Position numbers and translations under genes: made by a program. Source: Roridomyces roridus (Eukaryota > Basidiomycota > Agaricomycetes > Agaricales > Mycenaceae). From it: a stretch of DNA of 64,000 bases. Positions 42,127-53,228 of the stretch are shown piece by piece. The notes beneath the pieces were generated by a model. That model did not search any database. It was given only the letters and a program-made list of their open reading frames with translations, and had not been told where the DNA came from. The DNA lies in NCBI GenBank assembly GCA_029378245.1, contig JARKIF010000028.1, positions 1 to 64,000 of the forward strand. The letters run 5' to 3'. The first letter of the stretch is position 1. Every line of letters starts with the position of its first letter.

Positions 42127-43630
42127 CTAGGCACTACATGCCAGGAAATCCGAGTCCAACACACTCCTGAGCTGCGTCGTCGAATACGTCTGACCGTCGA
42201 TCTCCGCACCGATAGTGAATTCGTCAACACTGGTGGTGTTCAAACTCCACAGCGAATAGGCCGAGTTGACAGCGATATGCTGCTCAGGACGAGGAATGTC
42301 TATCTCAACAATGACTATGTGCCCCTCGCTGTCCAGTGTCACAGTCTCGAGGTAGACACGGGTAGGGTTGACGCCGTTGCGAACCTGATTCTCGTGTCAG
42401 TCGTAGTCATCTACAAACCCGTGAAACTCGCCGCGACATCCACCCTCCCACTGGCAGTGACCTCTCCCTCTGGCGACCCACTGAAATTATACAAACACGA
42501 CGACCCAGAGAACATATACGCGTCCTGCACAGCAAACCCCACCCCGCCTTGGTCCTCCAGCTTGCCGTTCAAAATGAATCGAAGGCGCTGGATACCCGCT
42601 GCAGGGTCAAGGGAAAGCGACGCGAATGGCGAACCAGTGGGGTCGGTTCCGTACCACGCAGAGGTGTACTTGCCCCCTGTGGCCGACCCGGCACCTGCGA
42701 ATCCAAGCGTGGTGTTCCCGATGGCTCCGAGGTGGTCATCCCACAGCATTTGGACCGTGCCCGCCGTCTCTTCAGTGTGATTCCAAAACTTGGACGGAGC
42801 ATCAGCGGGAGAATAATCGCCCAATGATTTGAACACGCATCTGAACTTGTCCGCCATAGCCGATCATCTCCGTCGATGTGAAGCCCTGGCGAGCGAAAGC
42901 CGCAATATGCGTTTCCAGATCCTCCTGTGGTTGCGGGACACCAGGAGCGTTCGGCTCCCCTGCGTCGATGCGGCCTCCACGGAACGCGATCTCTGGGCCC
43001 CCACTTTTCCTGGTGAGAGAGGAAACTTCGAGTGGAGACACTTGGGCTCACCAGTTCTCGATGGCGAGTACAGCCGCGACTGCCAGGCTGTCGGCGACTA
43101 CCAGAGCAATTCGTGAGACTGAGTTTAATCTGAAAGAAAAGGACGCACATCCGACATAACGATTGGCCACGCTTGAGAGGACCTGGAAGGTGTTGTTGAA
43201 ACCGTCCCCGGCGTTCTGAAATGGATCACTGAGGGAATGCGTCGACCAACAGGTACGACATACCTCTGGACGGGATTTTTCCTCCGTGAAGCGGATCGAC
43301 GCGTCCAGACCGCCGGTGCCGTCCGTAACATTGTGCGTGGCCATGTCGTGATACGCCTTTATAACAGGAAGAAAGTTGGATTCCACACAACGGAAAAGAA
43401 AAGTCAAATACGAACAGTTCGTATCCAATCCGCCGCATTCGACCGCCCGGTACTGCCACCTCCAAAGAGAAAGTTGTCGCACCGGTCATGAGGAAGCTGC
43501 CGTTGAAACCCGATTGGTCGAATCGTGCGGCGTCGAGGGCGTCCAACTGGGGTGAGGGCCACAGGCGTTGAGCCTGCGATGCGGTGACGTATCCTGCAAG
43601 CAGGGTCGATGTGGAGAGGGGGAAGAGCAT
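42127..43630 (-). pseudogene. secreted heme peroxidase, internal deletion
   Basis: Plant-peroxidase superfamily, secreted: ATG 43630, signal peptide MLFPLSTSTLLAGYVTASQA. The distal side is visible as AYHDMATHNVTDGTGG (distal His), then RFTEEKSRPE, NAGDGFNNTF, ANRYV, ADSLAVAAVLAIENWGGPEI, AFRGGRIDAGEPNAPGVP and FARQGFTSTEMIG. Directly after EMIG the frame changes to DKFRCVFKSLGDYSPADAP and a C-terminal beta-rich region ending SDFLACSA at 42127. In this family EMIG is normally followed by an LVACGHT-type segment with the proximal heme-ligand His and by the F-D-N substrate-side region. Neither is present, and the junction (about 42850-42885) also shifts the frame. Several short introns are otherwise well formed. 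It probably cannot bind heme as a peroxidase. Confidence 0.7.
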
Positions 43631-43666
43631 TCTTGAACAGGATAGATTGCAAGAAGTCGACGAGCC

Positions 43667-43675
43667 TTTATATGC
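43667..43675 (-). promoter_or_regulatory. TATA box of the peroxidase gene
   Basis: The minus strand reads CATATAAAG about 40 bp before the ATG at 43630. The same promoter segment recurs at 56.06-56.2 kb. Confidence 0.6.
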
Positions 43676-43847
43676 GGGAATTTCGAGGCAGCGAGTGCCG
43701 CGCAGGACGGGGACTTGCCGTGTTGCCATCGGTGACAATACCACGATGGTTCGCTCGTCCGAGGGCGTCGCGAGATTATGGGCGATATACTGTAAAATAA
43801 TTATTGTGGTTTTTGAGCGACACGGAGCGCAACAGACACATCGGTGG

Positions 43848-43955
43848 CATCTCTTTGGGTTGCCACATCTGTCTGGGTTGCAACCTGTCTGGATTGCAAC
43901 ATGCCTGGATCACAACATATTGGGATCACAACCGCAGTGGGTTACATCTGAACCT
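43848..43955. repeat. 16-17 bp degenerate tandem repeat
   Basis: About six units of the form t-ggg-ttgcaac-ctgtc, starting 'tttgggttgccacatctgtc' and drifting to 'tggatcacaacatatt'. Not coding. The minus-strand sequence near 46.02-46.07 kb (gggtaacatctcaagttgggtaaca) is similar, as is the 'atatactgtaaaa' beside each. They may be ends of related elements. Confidence 0.55.
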
Positions 43956-44479
43956 TGATTTCAATTTTCCAGTAGGATCATTGATCATCACGTACTTGAT
44001 TGACATATCATTGACATTCTGGATCATCGGCTGACTCAGAACTATGCAGGTCGACCAAACAATGAAAATCTGTCCCAATCCTTTCTTCCTACCACCATCT
44101 ATCTACTTTTCTCAAAAAGTCCTCCGGCTATCTACTATCCCAGGTGAGTTCCCACCCGCACTCAATTATAATGCCCTGACCGACCCTCTCAGATACCAAT
44201 GTCCGACGTGCCGCCGGAATTCCCACTGCCGGGATCGGAAATGCGACTGCGAAGGCTCTTGCGGGCGCTTCACCCCGGAGAATCCCCTCCGGAGTGCCAT
44301 TTGGAGTTTCCGAGTCCGACTTCCGTCGTGCCTCTCTAGGAGTCGTGGAAACAAGTACTATTCATCGGTGCGTGCATATCTTCCATCCCTCGTTGTCGCA
44401 TCACACGCTCACTGCCTATCTACGCTTCCTCACCCCGGCCTCGGACCCGTTCCGGGGAGCCTTCAATGCGTGGCTATTT

Positions 44480-45456
44480 TATGTCACTTGAGATTGCCTT
44501 CCTGTCCGGACCATCCACTTTTGGTCAAAAATTGATGGCCATCCGGTAAAGCCTTGATGTCTTTTTAGCAGTATATGTTTGCCGTTTCTGTAGGGAGGAT
44601 CAAGGCATAAAGTAATCTGTATTTGAGATTGTAGTAAGGATCAAGTTCCCTTTCGGTCACCTCGGCAAACCGTTCCGGTCACCATCAAATCTCGTTCCTG
44701 TCATGTTGAGATGACCTTTCTGTCAGGTTTTCTTCATATCTCATCAGCCAGCCACCGGATTCCCAAGGTCTTGGTATGTATTCTGACCCTTTGTACCTGA
44801 AGAGTCCAGGAAAAATATCAGCTAAACCACCAGATAAATATTTGCTTTGATATTTGCTTTGATATAGGCCATATACCATCTGACATAAAATTCATTAGGT
44901 GAGCAAGCTGTATGACTTCATTTTTTTCGATTTGGCGGGGACTGCTCTCCAGAGGGTTGAGGAGTCTCGCAAGAGCTCCCCGCAGCGGGGATCGAGTGTA
45001 ATTAAGCCAATATGGCCGCCATCATGAACTCGATCAAATCGCGATGGAAGTCTCGATTGCCGAGACTAGTGATCTCTTATTGATGCCGCCGATCAAAGTA
45101 TGTTGCAAGTTCTCACCACATTCTGTAGCAAGTATACTGTGGCCAAAGTGAAGAACTGTAGGCAAAGTCCACCCGGTAATATGCCATCTACAAGCAGAAC
45201 AGGTAAACTGCATCAGAGGTGGTTTTTGGAGTAGAACACCCCTTATCATGAGAAAAAATCACTGATAGAGACCCTTTGGACCTTAACAAAGACACAACTA
45301 TATTTTTCTGGGCCTCGGAGGAGCCCCCAGATGATGTAGATACAAGTTGAGAACCAGGGGCCTACTGGCTGGTGTTCTGTAGAAAAGCCTGACAGAACGG
45401 CCATCTCGAATGACAGAAAAGTGATTGATATGACAGGAACGCCATCTCCCGGGACA
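44480..45456. mobile_element. putative MITE with long imperfect inverted repeats
   Basis: About 75 bp at 44480-44555 (atgtcacttgagattgcctt, then cctgtc...cactttt...gatggcc) align at roughly 70% to the reverse complement of 45380-45456. The motif ttcctgtcatgttgagatga recurs at 44694 and, inverted, near 45410-45440, as in subterminal repeats. No target duplication was found and there is no coding sense. 44040-44475 and 45460-46130 also lack supported genes; a Cys-rich frame at about 44190-44260 (YQCPTCRRNSHCRDRKCDCE) is isolated. Confidence 0.4.
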
Positions 45457-46164
45457 TCCCGTGTTTTTGCAGCCTTCAATCTCGTCCATCAACTCTGAGC
45501 CAACTCACGCAATCAAGGGGTTCACTCAGGACGAGTATTCGGTGAGTACACTGCGCCGACGTTTCTCCCCGTGCCTGATCCACTCTCCAAGGCAAAATGT
45601 CGGCCGGAGACCAGCCGTCGGTATGTACATCCCCACCGATCCGTGCCGTAGAAGCATCCTAGAACATAGATTATTCACCAATCATCTGTCCATGCTTTCG
45701 CACTTTTGTTTGGCTCAATTGAAACTTTGAAAGTTGTAAATTGGAACTTACCCGACTCTATGTGACTTGTTACACGGCAAATAGTAAGTATCAAGCTGCA
45801 GTTTGTTTATGAATCTATCGTACCCACAAGCAGAGAGGGCAAACCCACCGCCGTTCAAACCCACGGCACGATATTGCCAAATAGCCACCGTCAGGAGATC
45901 TCAAAGGAATCACCGCCAAATGACGGGACTTTATCCGCTGTGAGAGTAGTTGACAACTGCGAGGCGAGGTGAGATTGAGAAATGGATCCCAGTCTTGGGC
46001 TTGTTCTCCGGAATGCATTGTTACCCAACTTGAGATGTTACCCAAAGGAACTTGTAACCAAAACGGTGTGCGTTCATGAACATGCGCTCCATTTACCTGT
46101 GATCCCAACCACCTGAAATCAACTTAATTTTTTTACAGTATATGTGCCATACGAGATAAGGAAG

Positions 46165-46420
46165 ACTTGAAGGATGGCATCCTGCCTGGGAGAATACTGG
46201 CGGATGATGAGGTCTTGGGTTCCCGGGGATGGCATTTCATTGAAATTTCAGACGATAACAGACCGGAAGACAGCTGCAAGACCTTGTGCGGCGGGAGAAC
46301 CTCCAAGTCTGGATGCCAACTACGCCACACCAAGCGCACCGCCACCAAAGAGTTGTGGTGCAGCAAGTTCAATTGGTCCACATGCTTAGCAGATCATATT
46401 GCCGGGCTGTAAGGGTTTGA
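46165..46420 (+). repeat. duplicated flank of the membrane-protein array (first copy)
   Basis: This stretch is repeated in diverged form at 50131-50450, each time just 3' of a membrane-protein gene of the array. Both read similarly in one plus-strand frame (WHF(I/M)(E/K)ISD..., EDxCK, RxSKSG, LRHxKxTAT). That could be a small conserved gene or merely duplicated 3' DNA. Neither has a convincing start. Confidence 0.5.
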
Positions 46421-46451
46421 ATAAATATGTACATGGACATTCGATTCCATT

Positions 46452-47730
46452 TTACACCGTCTCGATCTTCTGAACCTCGGTAATGCTCTCGGGGCGGCTG
46501 GCTCCCGGCTGTTGGACTGGCTCAGTGGTGCTAATATGGAAGTCGATGGACGAGAGCTGTCCTCGCGAACGCTGCCCCGGAAAATTGGAAATCATCCAGT
46601 GGCACTGATACTGATGCTCCCATTCTAGCTTACCACCAGTTACCCGGTTATTGGTGCGCCTGAGACGACATACTCGAAAGGGTGACCAAAAGTACGGCGC
46701 CGGCAGCATACAGGGCACCAGATTCCAATCTGAACCAGGTGAGTAGACCAGGCACAAATATATGCAGAGTCTGGCTGACACTTACATCATGGCGCAGACG
46801 GTGTAATACCATCCAACAGTTTTATATCCCATAATTTGCCGCGCACTGCGGGCCAACCCCCAGATTCGCCCCGCTTCAAGCATAATGAGCTGAAATCTGG
46901 ACGGCGAAATCAATTAGCTTTGACGGACCACTCAGAATCATGAGTAAGATTGTAGTCGCGGCGGCAAGGGATATTAGAATGGGGATGTTGAAACTCGTAA
47001 TCCCCTGTTGAGGAAGGTGAAATCAGTCGCGGCAGACAACGAGCGCAGATGATCTGGTGCGTACGGTCTGCGCTGATGCAATGTCATCGGGCTGAGCGAC
47101 CTGCCAATAGCCAAAGCCTCAAAAAATAAAGAGCAGAATTCCTACACATTGGGGAGTGACGCACCCGCAACAAGTAAGGTGCAGAGCGCTGGTACGGCGA
47201 CGATTCTGCGGCGAAAGCTCCAAATAGCGTAGCACCTAAACACCTTGAATTAACATCGGATTCAACACTAACATCTTTATCATTATGAGATTGGGATGCG
47301 CACGAAGATACTGTCCGCAATCACACTGGAGCGACAGGGAGGTGTCGTTCAGGAGGTTGTTCCATGTTGGATGTGTGTACTTACTTGCTGGTGACATAGA
47401 TCCCAAATGTTGCTGTGCTTGTCACGCCGGCGCCATGGACATCGTAAGTCAGACCCAGTAATTGCCTAGCCTCCTGTACAGTCATGGCAAGCAGGAGGGC
47501 GAGGTGAATGGTGGAAAGTAGAAAGAGGGCGATGGTGGCAGAATGTAGGGAGCGATTCTTCCGAAATTCCCCGGGTTTGCGCAGGATTTTCAGGTAGAAT
47601 CCAAATAAGACGACGTAGATACCTAGACGGGACATCAACCAGATGTGTTGAGACTAGTTTCGCAGAGCCCGTACCATATAGGAACACTGAGAGTTGCTGA
47701 AAAGGCAAGTCAAGTCGATGGAAAATCAGA
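46452..47730 (-). pseudogene. multi-pass membrane protein T1, first exon missing
   Basis: Member of a tandem array on the minus strand. Recognisable exons: CAACTCTCAGTGTTCCTATATG then GIYVVLFGFYLKILRKPGEF with LHSATIALFLLSTIHLALLL and ATFGIYVTSK (47390-47640); an exon near 47200-47320 with signs of the VFRCYAIW block; and the C-terminal exon ending VQQPGASRPESITEVQKIETV (stop 46452-46454), whose middle is out of frame. The opening exon present in T2 and T5 is not found: sequence homologous to the T2 upstream region (aaggcaagtcaagtcgatgg near 47700) comes directly before exon 2. So T1 seems 5'-deleted as well as frame-damaged. Confidence 0.55.
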
Positions 47731-48394
47731 CGCACCGCCTCCACCTTTGCAGCCGGATTGACGCTTCGCGGTCGTAGTGATCTTGACGGGTATCTGCAGG
47801 AAGACCCGTACGGTAACGCGGCTGCTAAAACCCGTACCGGCCATCGCGGGTACAAGTGGCGACTCGCGAGCGGTAGACTGCAGTGTCCTGGGCGAATTGT
47901 TGTCAGATGTGAAAACCTGCGCATGCGTGTGGTCATAGGCTCGAGACGATAGAGACACTTGTTCATAGACAGGCTGGTCTCGAGCCTAGTGTGGTCACTA
48001 ATTGTGCTCACAGACATTCACAGAATCCAGGGAGCAATTCTTCGGGAATAAGAACGAAGAAGTCGGGCAACGGAATGGCTTTATGTAAAGGACCAAGTCC
48101 ATATCATAATCACAATCCAATTCTTTTCACAATGTAATTCAGCCGTCTTCACTCTGTTTGCAGTCCACAAAGGCAAGTTCGGCACAACAGATTTACATGA
48201 CTCGAAGTCAACCCGCAACAAAGGTGTCGTCTACTTGCACACACAAAAAATGAGGTTCAAATAGATACATAGTACATACCAAGATCCGTCACCCGTGGCG
48301 ACGTCCGGGGGTGAATTGAACATGCACATATCAGAGAAGGAACGTTATGCCGGGCATTGAATATGTCGGGGATTGGCTTGTCGTCGCGATGAAT

Positions 48395-49868
48395 TTACAC
48401 CGTTTGAATTTTCTGAGCCTCGGTGAAGCTATCGGGGCGAAGATAGACCACCGCTGGCGGTTCAATTGGACCGGTGTTTTTGCTGTGGAAATTCATGGAA
48501 GGCAAATGTCTTCGCGGACGTTCCACTGCAATGATGAAGCTGTCGACGCTTTCGACGCTCCTATTCAGTCCGACACGGACAGCGATCATAGTCGGCGCTA
48601 ACCCCTGGTAGAATCGTTGGTTGTCGCCAGTGTCCGGAAACGATGAACTTACCACCAACTGTCCAGTGATTGTTCCGCTCACGACTACATAGTCATTAAA
48701 CTGGCCTGTCGCCAGCATGCCAACCATGAGACTAGCACCAATGCCGTATAGAGCACCAGACTCCAATCTGGCCAAATACGTGAGCCCAAGTGTGGACAGG
48801 CGGACGACACAGTAGCAGCACTTACATCATGGCGCAAACAGTATAGTACCGTCCAACAGGTCTTTCATATCCCATTATTTTGCGAGCCATGCGTGCGAGC
48901 CACCAGATTCGTCCCGCTGAGTGCAAAATAATCAGATGGGTTGGGATAGAGACTCATGACATACCGCTCAGAATCACGAGTAGTATAGTGTTTGAAAGGG
49001 ATATTACATTGATCGTGAACAGAGAAGAGCTTTGCTGTGGATGCCAATTCGTTCAGAAACAGAAAGCAGAAAAATGCGGAGAACATCTCACACCAAATAG
49101 TAACAGCGCTGGACCCTGAGAGACATGCCAATAACCGAGTCCTCAGAGAAACGATCAGAGGGATTTGTGCAGACTGTATAGCTGGATACGTACCCGCAAT
49201 GCCCATGGTCCAGAATGTTGGAACAATGATGATTCTGCTTCGAAAACCCCAGATTGCATAGCACCTAAAGACCTGAGAATGAAGCATTAGCACTCAATCA
49301 TCCTCTGGACGCCGACGGAGTACCCACAAAGAGGCTGTCTGCGATAACACTGGAGAGTCGGACTCTGAGTTGACTATGCCTCCATGTAATGACAGAGGTA
49401 CTTACTTGCTGGTAACATAGACCCCGAATGCTGCTCTGATCAATGGCAGTTTCTCGGGCCATGCCGACGATTGAAGGCTGTGGACATCAGCAAGTAGGAT
49501 TGACCTGGTCTCCCCGGCAGCAATGGAGAGCAGGAGGGCCAGATGGATAGTACAAAGGGTAAAGAGAGCGATAGTCGCAGAATGTAGGAGGCTGTTCTTC
49601 CTGAATTCGCCCGGTTTGCGTAGTATGCTCACGTAGAACCCAAAAAGCACAACGTAGGTACCTGGACGAAATATTGGATGGGCCACTAGACGAAAACCTT
49701 GAATACGGACCGTATAAAAACATCTCGGCCTGTGCCACAACCGCATGAGTCTACAGCTTGCGGCTGAGTGCTAAAGAGACTCACCGATGCCATAAACGAT
49801 ACGACTTGTATCCGGTTTGCGACCTCGGGGTCACCAGGACCGACGTTAGGATTGGATATGGAAGACAT
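48395..49868 (-). CDS. multi-pass membrane protein T2
   Basis: Best-preserved member. ATG 49868: MSSISNPNVGPGDPEVANRI, QVVSFMAS, intron, AEMFLYG, intron (about 49672-49721), TYVVLFGFYVSILRKPGEFR with HSATIALFTLCTIHLALLLS. Then RAAFGVYVTSK, intron, the block VFRCYAIWGFRSRIIIVPTF (near 49210-49270), further exons with hydrophobic segments (48860-49130; 48680-48775 LESGALYGIGASLMVGML) and the tail AVRVGLNRSVESVDSFIIAV...EAQKIQTV with stop at 48395. Several membrane helices, probably seven, are expected. RCYAIW followed by a helix is typical of a large mushroom family of unknown function. Exon borders in the middle were not fixed. 47731-48394 has no gene apart from T1 upstream DNA. Confidence 0.65.
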
Positions 49869-50455
49869 GGCGTTCCTTCGAGAGCAATATAATCCTTGGT
49901 ATATATGTACACTGAGGATGAAACGCTGACCGAGGTTCAGCCGCTGTTCATCCAGACCCCCAGGCAACGATGAGAAAAGGTCTAAAAAAGTACTAGGAAT
50001 CTGGGATACTTGTAAATCATCATCTAAAGGCAGGGCAAGTCGATGGATGATCACTTTAGATGGGCTCCGCCTTCGCAACCGGATTGACGGTTCCGGTCGA
50101 TGATATCACAGGGCGACGGAGATAATAAGGATGGCATCCTTTGGGCATCCTGCCGAGAGAATATTGGGGACCTGGGTTCCCGCCGCGGCGGCATGGCATT
50201 TCATGAAAATTTCAGACGGACCGGAAGACAACTGCAAGGCCGTATGCTGCGGGAGAGCCTCCAAGTCTGGTGATGCGGCAAGAAGAAAGGTGGGTTTCAG
50301 CTCAGTGCGTACACAGGCCCAACTACGCCACAACAAAGGCACTGCCACGAGACTCAGGTTCGGCGCAGTACTTAACTGGGTTCTTACATGCTTCGCAAAT
50401 CTTATTGTGTGTTCCGTTCTGAATAAATACATTGACATTCGATTCGATGGTAATT

Positions 50456-51944
50456 TTAAACCGTCGCGATCTTCTGAACCTCGGTAATGCTCTCGGGGCG
50501 AAGATATATGACTCCCGGCTGTTGGACTGGCTCAGTGGTGCTAATATGGAAATCCACGGAAGAGAGCTGTCGCCGCGGACGCTGCACCGCAATTGCGAAG
50601 CTGTCGACACTCTCAACGCTTCTATTCAGTCCGACACGAACAGCGATGAGGGTCGGCGCTATACCCTGGAAGAAGAGTTTCAGCCTTTTGAACTACTGGC
50701 TTCTGATCTCGGCTCACGACCAACTGCGCACTTATTGCCGCGCTCATGAGGGAAGCACTCCGGTTGTAGAATAACATCGAAAGAATGGCCACGATCACCG
50801 CGCCTGCGTAATATAGAGCACCCGACTCCAATCTGGGGACCAATGAACCAAATCCTCGACCGAGAAACGCAGGGGGTACTTAAATCATGGCGCAGACAGT
50901 GTTGTACCATCCGGCCCTGTATCCCAATATTTGGCCCGTTCTGCGTGCCAGCCACCAGACTCGTCCCGCTGAATAACGATGAGCTCGTAAACGCTCCGAT
51001 GATCAAGTGATACACCGCTCAAGATCATCAGCAAGATGGTGGTAGCCAGGGATATCAGAATGGGCAGGGTGAGCAAAGAGAACCCCTTCCCAGACGGAAA
51101 GTAAGTAAACAAGGAGTAAATGTGCTTAGTCTAAGCCTGACCTGCACTTGGCCGCCGGGCCGAATGATATGCCAATATCCAAAAACTTAATGCAACTAAT
51201 CAGAAATTCCACCAGCTTCGTGCAACTTGGACCGTACTCACACGCCACAGCGATTGTACAGAGGGTTGGGATGACGACGATTTTGATCCGAAACAACCAA
51301 ATGGCGTAGCACCTAAAGACCTGTGTTGAGATTGTGTCAAATCTAGTATCACCATCCGATATTCGTAGAATCCGCACGAAGATGCCATCCGCAACCACAC
51401 TACAGAGTGTGTGCGGTTCTGTAAGTGGCTGCGTCTCATTCGTGAGGGACACACGTACTTGCTCGTAACATAGATCCCGAAGGCTGCTTTCACCAACGCA
51501 GTCCCGGCCATCGATTTGTCTTCTGCGAACAGTGCCGGCGCCAAAGCAGGGTCCAGAAGGTCGGCTATGAGAAATATGTTTGCCCTATTCTCCAGCGCGG
51601 CAATCGCGAGCAGGAGGGACAGATGTATGGTGGACAGACCGAAGAGAGCGATCGTCGTAGAATGCAGGAAGGGATTCTTTTGGAACTCCCTGGGCTTGAG
51701 CAGGATCTTCATGTAGAATCCAAACAGCACCACATAAGCGCCTAGACGAGATTCAGTCACATAGTGGATAGAGGAAACCCGGGTAGAGAACGCACCGTAG
51801 AAGTCTGAAGAACATCTCGGTCTATCACCGGCCAACCGAACGGCATTAGTCCAGAGTCTCGGAGAGAGAGAAGATACATACCATAGTCACGAGATATCCA
51901 ATTTGCATCGTCTGGATGCAAGTTTCCACGGAACCAATGGCCAT
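50456..51944 (-). CDS. multi-pass membrane protein T3
   Basis: ATG 51944: MAIGSVETCIQTMQIGYLVT, intron, EMFF; then AYVVLFGFYMKILLKPREFQ with LHSTTIALFGLSTIHLSLLL (51480-51735), VKAAFGIYVTSK, VVADGIFV and VFRCYAIWLFRIKIVVIPTL (near 51250-51320). A helix LLTLPILISLATTILLMIL (near 51030-51090), SGALYYAGAVIVAILSML (near 50780-50830) and the tail RVGLNRSVESVDSFAIAV...ITEVQKIATV (stop 50456-50458) follow. The opening differs from T2 except for the spacing to EMF. The join between EMFF and the AYVVLFG exon may be off frame by one base, so function is not assured. Same gene order and tail as T2: a tandem duplicate. Confidence 0.6.
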
Positions 51945-52310
51945 GCTGCTCGAGGACATTGAGGCTGTCTTTGAATTCAGCCCACCTCGCCTTGTGTGCA
52001 ACAGAACAGGTACCCCAGCACAAGGAAAGGAGACAAGAGTTTGAATGAGTGGCTAGCTTCGTTTAAATGGAACGAAAAGTTTCCATGCAGACAGCGCGCA
52101 CAGGATAGCGGGAGAACCAGTCCGGTGAAGCTGAAAAGCCGACAAGGGAGATTCAGCCAAGCGTATGGGAGTGTCAGTTTTTTTTTTTTTGCCGACGCCG
52201 CCCGAGTCCCACCTTCGAGATGTTGTGCCGTTCCTGTGCAACGAGCGGGAGTCTGCGGGAGTGCGAATGTGTGATCTCTTCTCGCACAGCGATTGTACCA
52301 TTCAATTTCT

Positions 52311-52529
52311 TGTGAAAAGAGCGGGTCCCGGGAGTGCATGTGGACAGTCCGCAGACTTCGGACTTCATCGTTCAATGAAGATCCGGGAGGTGGAGATCAT
52401 GTCGGAATTTTTCTAAGAAATGCAGTTACGTGGAATCCGCAGGAGACGAGGAGAGGGAGGAAGAGGGCAAGCCGCAGCCATCACGAAGTGTCATCAACAA
52501 AGCCAAAGCCAGCTGCGGACGGCCACAGA
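52311..52529. repeat. segmental duplication, VPS74 upstream DNA (copy 1)
   Basis: From 'ttgtgaaaagagcggg' (near 52311) this region matches 60443-60650 closely (shared ggtggagat..., ttacgtggaat, ggagacgaggagag, catcacgaagtg) up to 'aaagccaaag'. There, copy 1 is interrupted by the nested elements at 52530-53201. It is the upstream part of a several-kb duplicated unit carrying the VPS74 gene. 51945-52310 contains no gene; an 11-nt T-run lies near 52180. Confidence 0.75.
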
Positions 52530-53201
52530 TAGGTTCGGAACAAGCCTGCGAAGTGCCGGCCCGGCGCGCCGGGACCCTTCTTGGCCTTGTTGTGTGTGCT
52601 TAGTGTGGTGGGCAGAATGATTTTGGGACAATTCTGCCGGGCAGAATGGCAGAACGGCAGGCAGAACGCCGGCAGAATGCGGCAGAACTGGCTGATCAAT
52701 CCATCAAAGTTGGGATCAATTGTAGCTGTTTGCCTTCTAAATTGCTTCCAAGGAATCCATCGAGGCTTTAATGGCTCCGATGACCCTCGAAGGCCCACCA
52801 GCAGGGTGGGGTTTGTCTTTCTGCACCGAAAGGCCGCTTCACGGCGTAATGGTTTCATCTCCGGCGATATCTCCGGCGATCACGGACCCCATGTAGCCGA
52901 TACACTAGAGGCACAATGGGAATTTCTGCCAGTTGGCCGCTGACGTCTTCCGCTGATTTGGGCAAACAATGAGATTTTGTATTGGCGGTACGAACCAATG
53001 TCGCAAATGCTTGTCTTTGACGCCGGCGGCAGCCCGGCCCGGCTCGCTTTCTGCCAGATTCTGCCAGACCCTCTCTGATACTGCCGTTCTGCCAGCCATT
53101 CTGCCATGCCGCTCGGCAGTACGGCACTATTCTGCCAACCACACTATGTGTGCTTGGTTTGTGATCGGCCTGATGTCGGAACGGGGCTTGTACCGAACCT
53201 A
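52530..53201. mobile_element. 118-bp MITE with 9-bp duplication, split by a hAT MITE
   Basis: TAGGTTCGGAACAAGCC (52530 on) is the near-perfect inverse of the right end ...GGCTTGTACCGAACCTA (to 53201). The direct repeat GGCCACAGA flanks it at 52521-52529 and 53202-53210. Duplicate copy 2 has a single GGCCACAaA at the same point (about 60640), i.e. an empty site. Without the inner element it is only 118 bp. A 9-bp duplication suggests a Mutator-like origin; that is inference. Confidence 0.85.
52601..53146. mobile_element. hAT-type MITE nested in the 118-bp MITE
   Basis: The ends TAGTGTGG(T/-)GGCAGAAT are inverse of each other (52601 on; to 53146). The 8-bp duplication TGTGTGCT lies at 52593-52600 and 53147-53154. 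Both subterminal regions carry many 'gcagaa'/'ttctgcc' motifs in opposite orientations. No coding sense. The interior around 52690-52900 also reads as unique sequence. Confidence 0.93.
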
Positions 53202-53228
53202 GGCCACAGAAGCTTGTTCCCTCCTGAA

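Noticed and set aside
43788..44573. TA-flanked element bounded by ctgtaaaa / ttttagcag
   Set aside because: The match at the ends is short, and it overlaps the better-supported inverted repeat starting at 44480.
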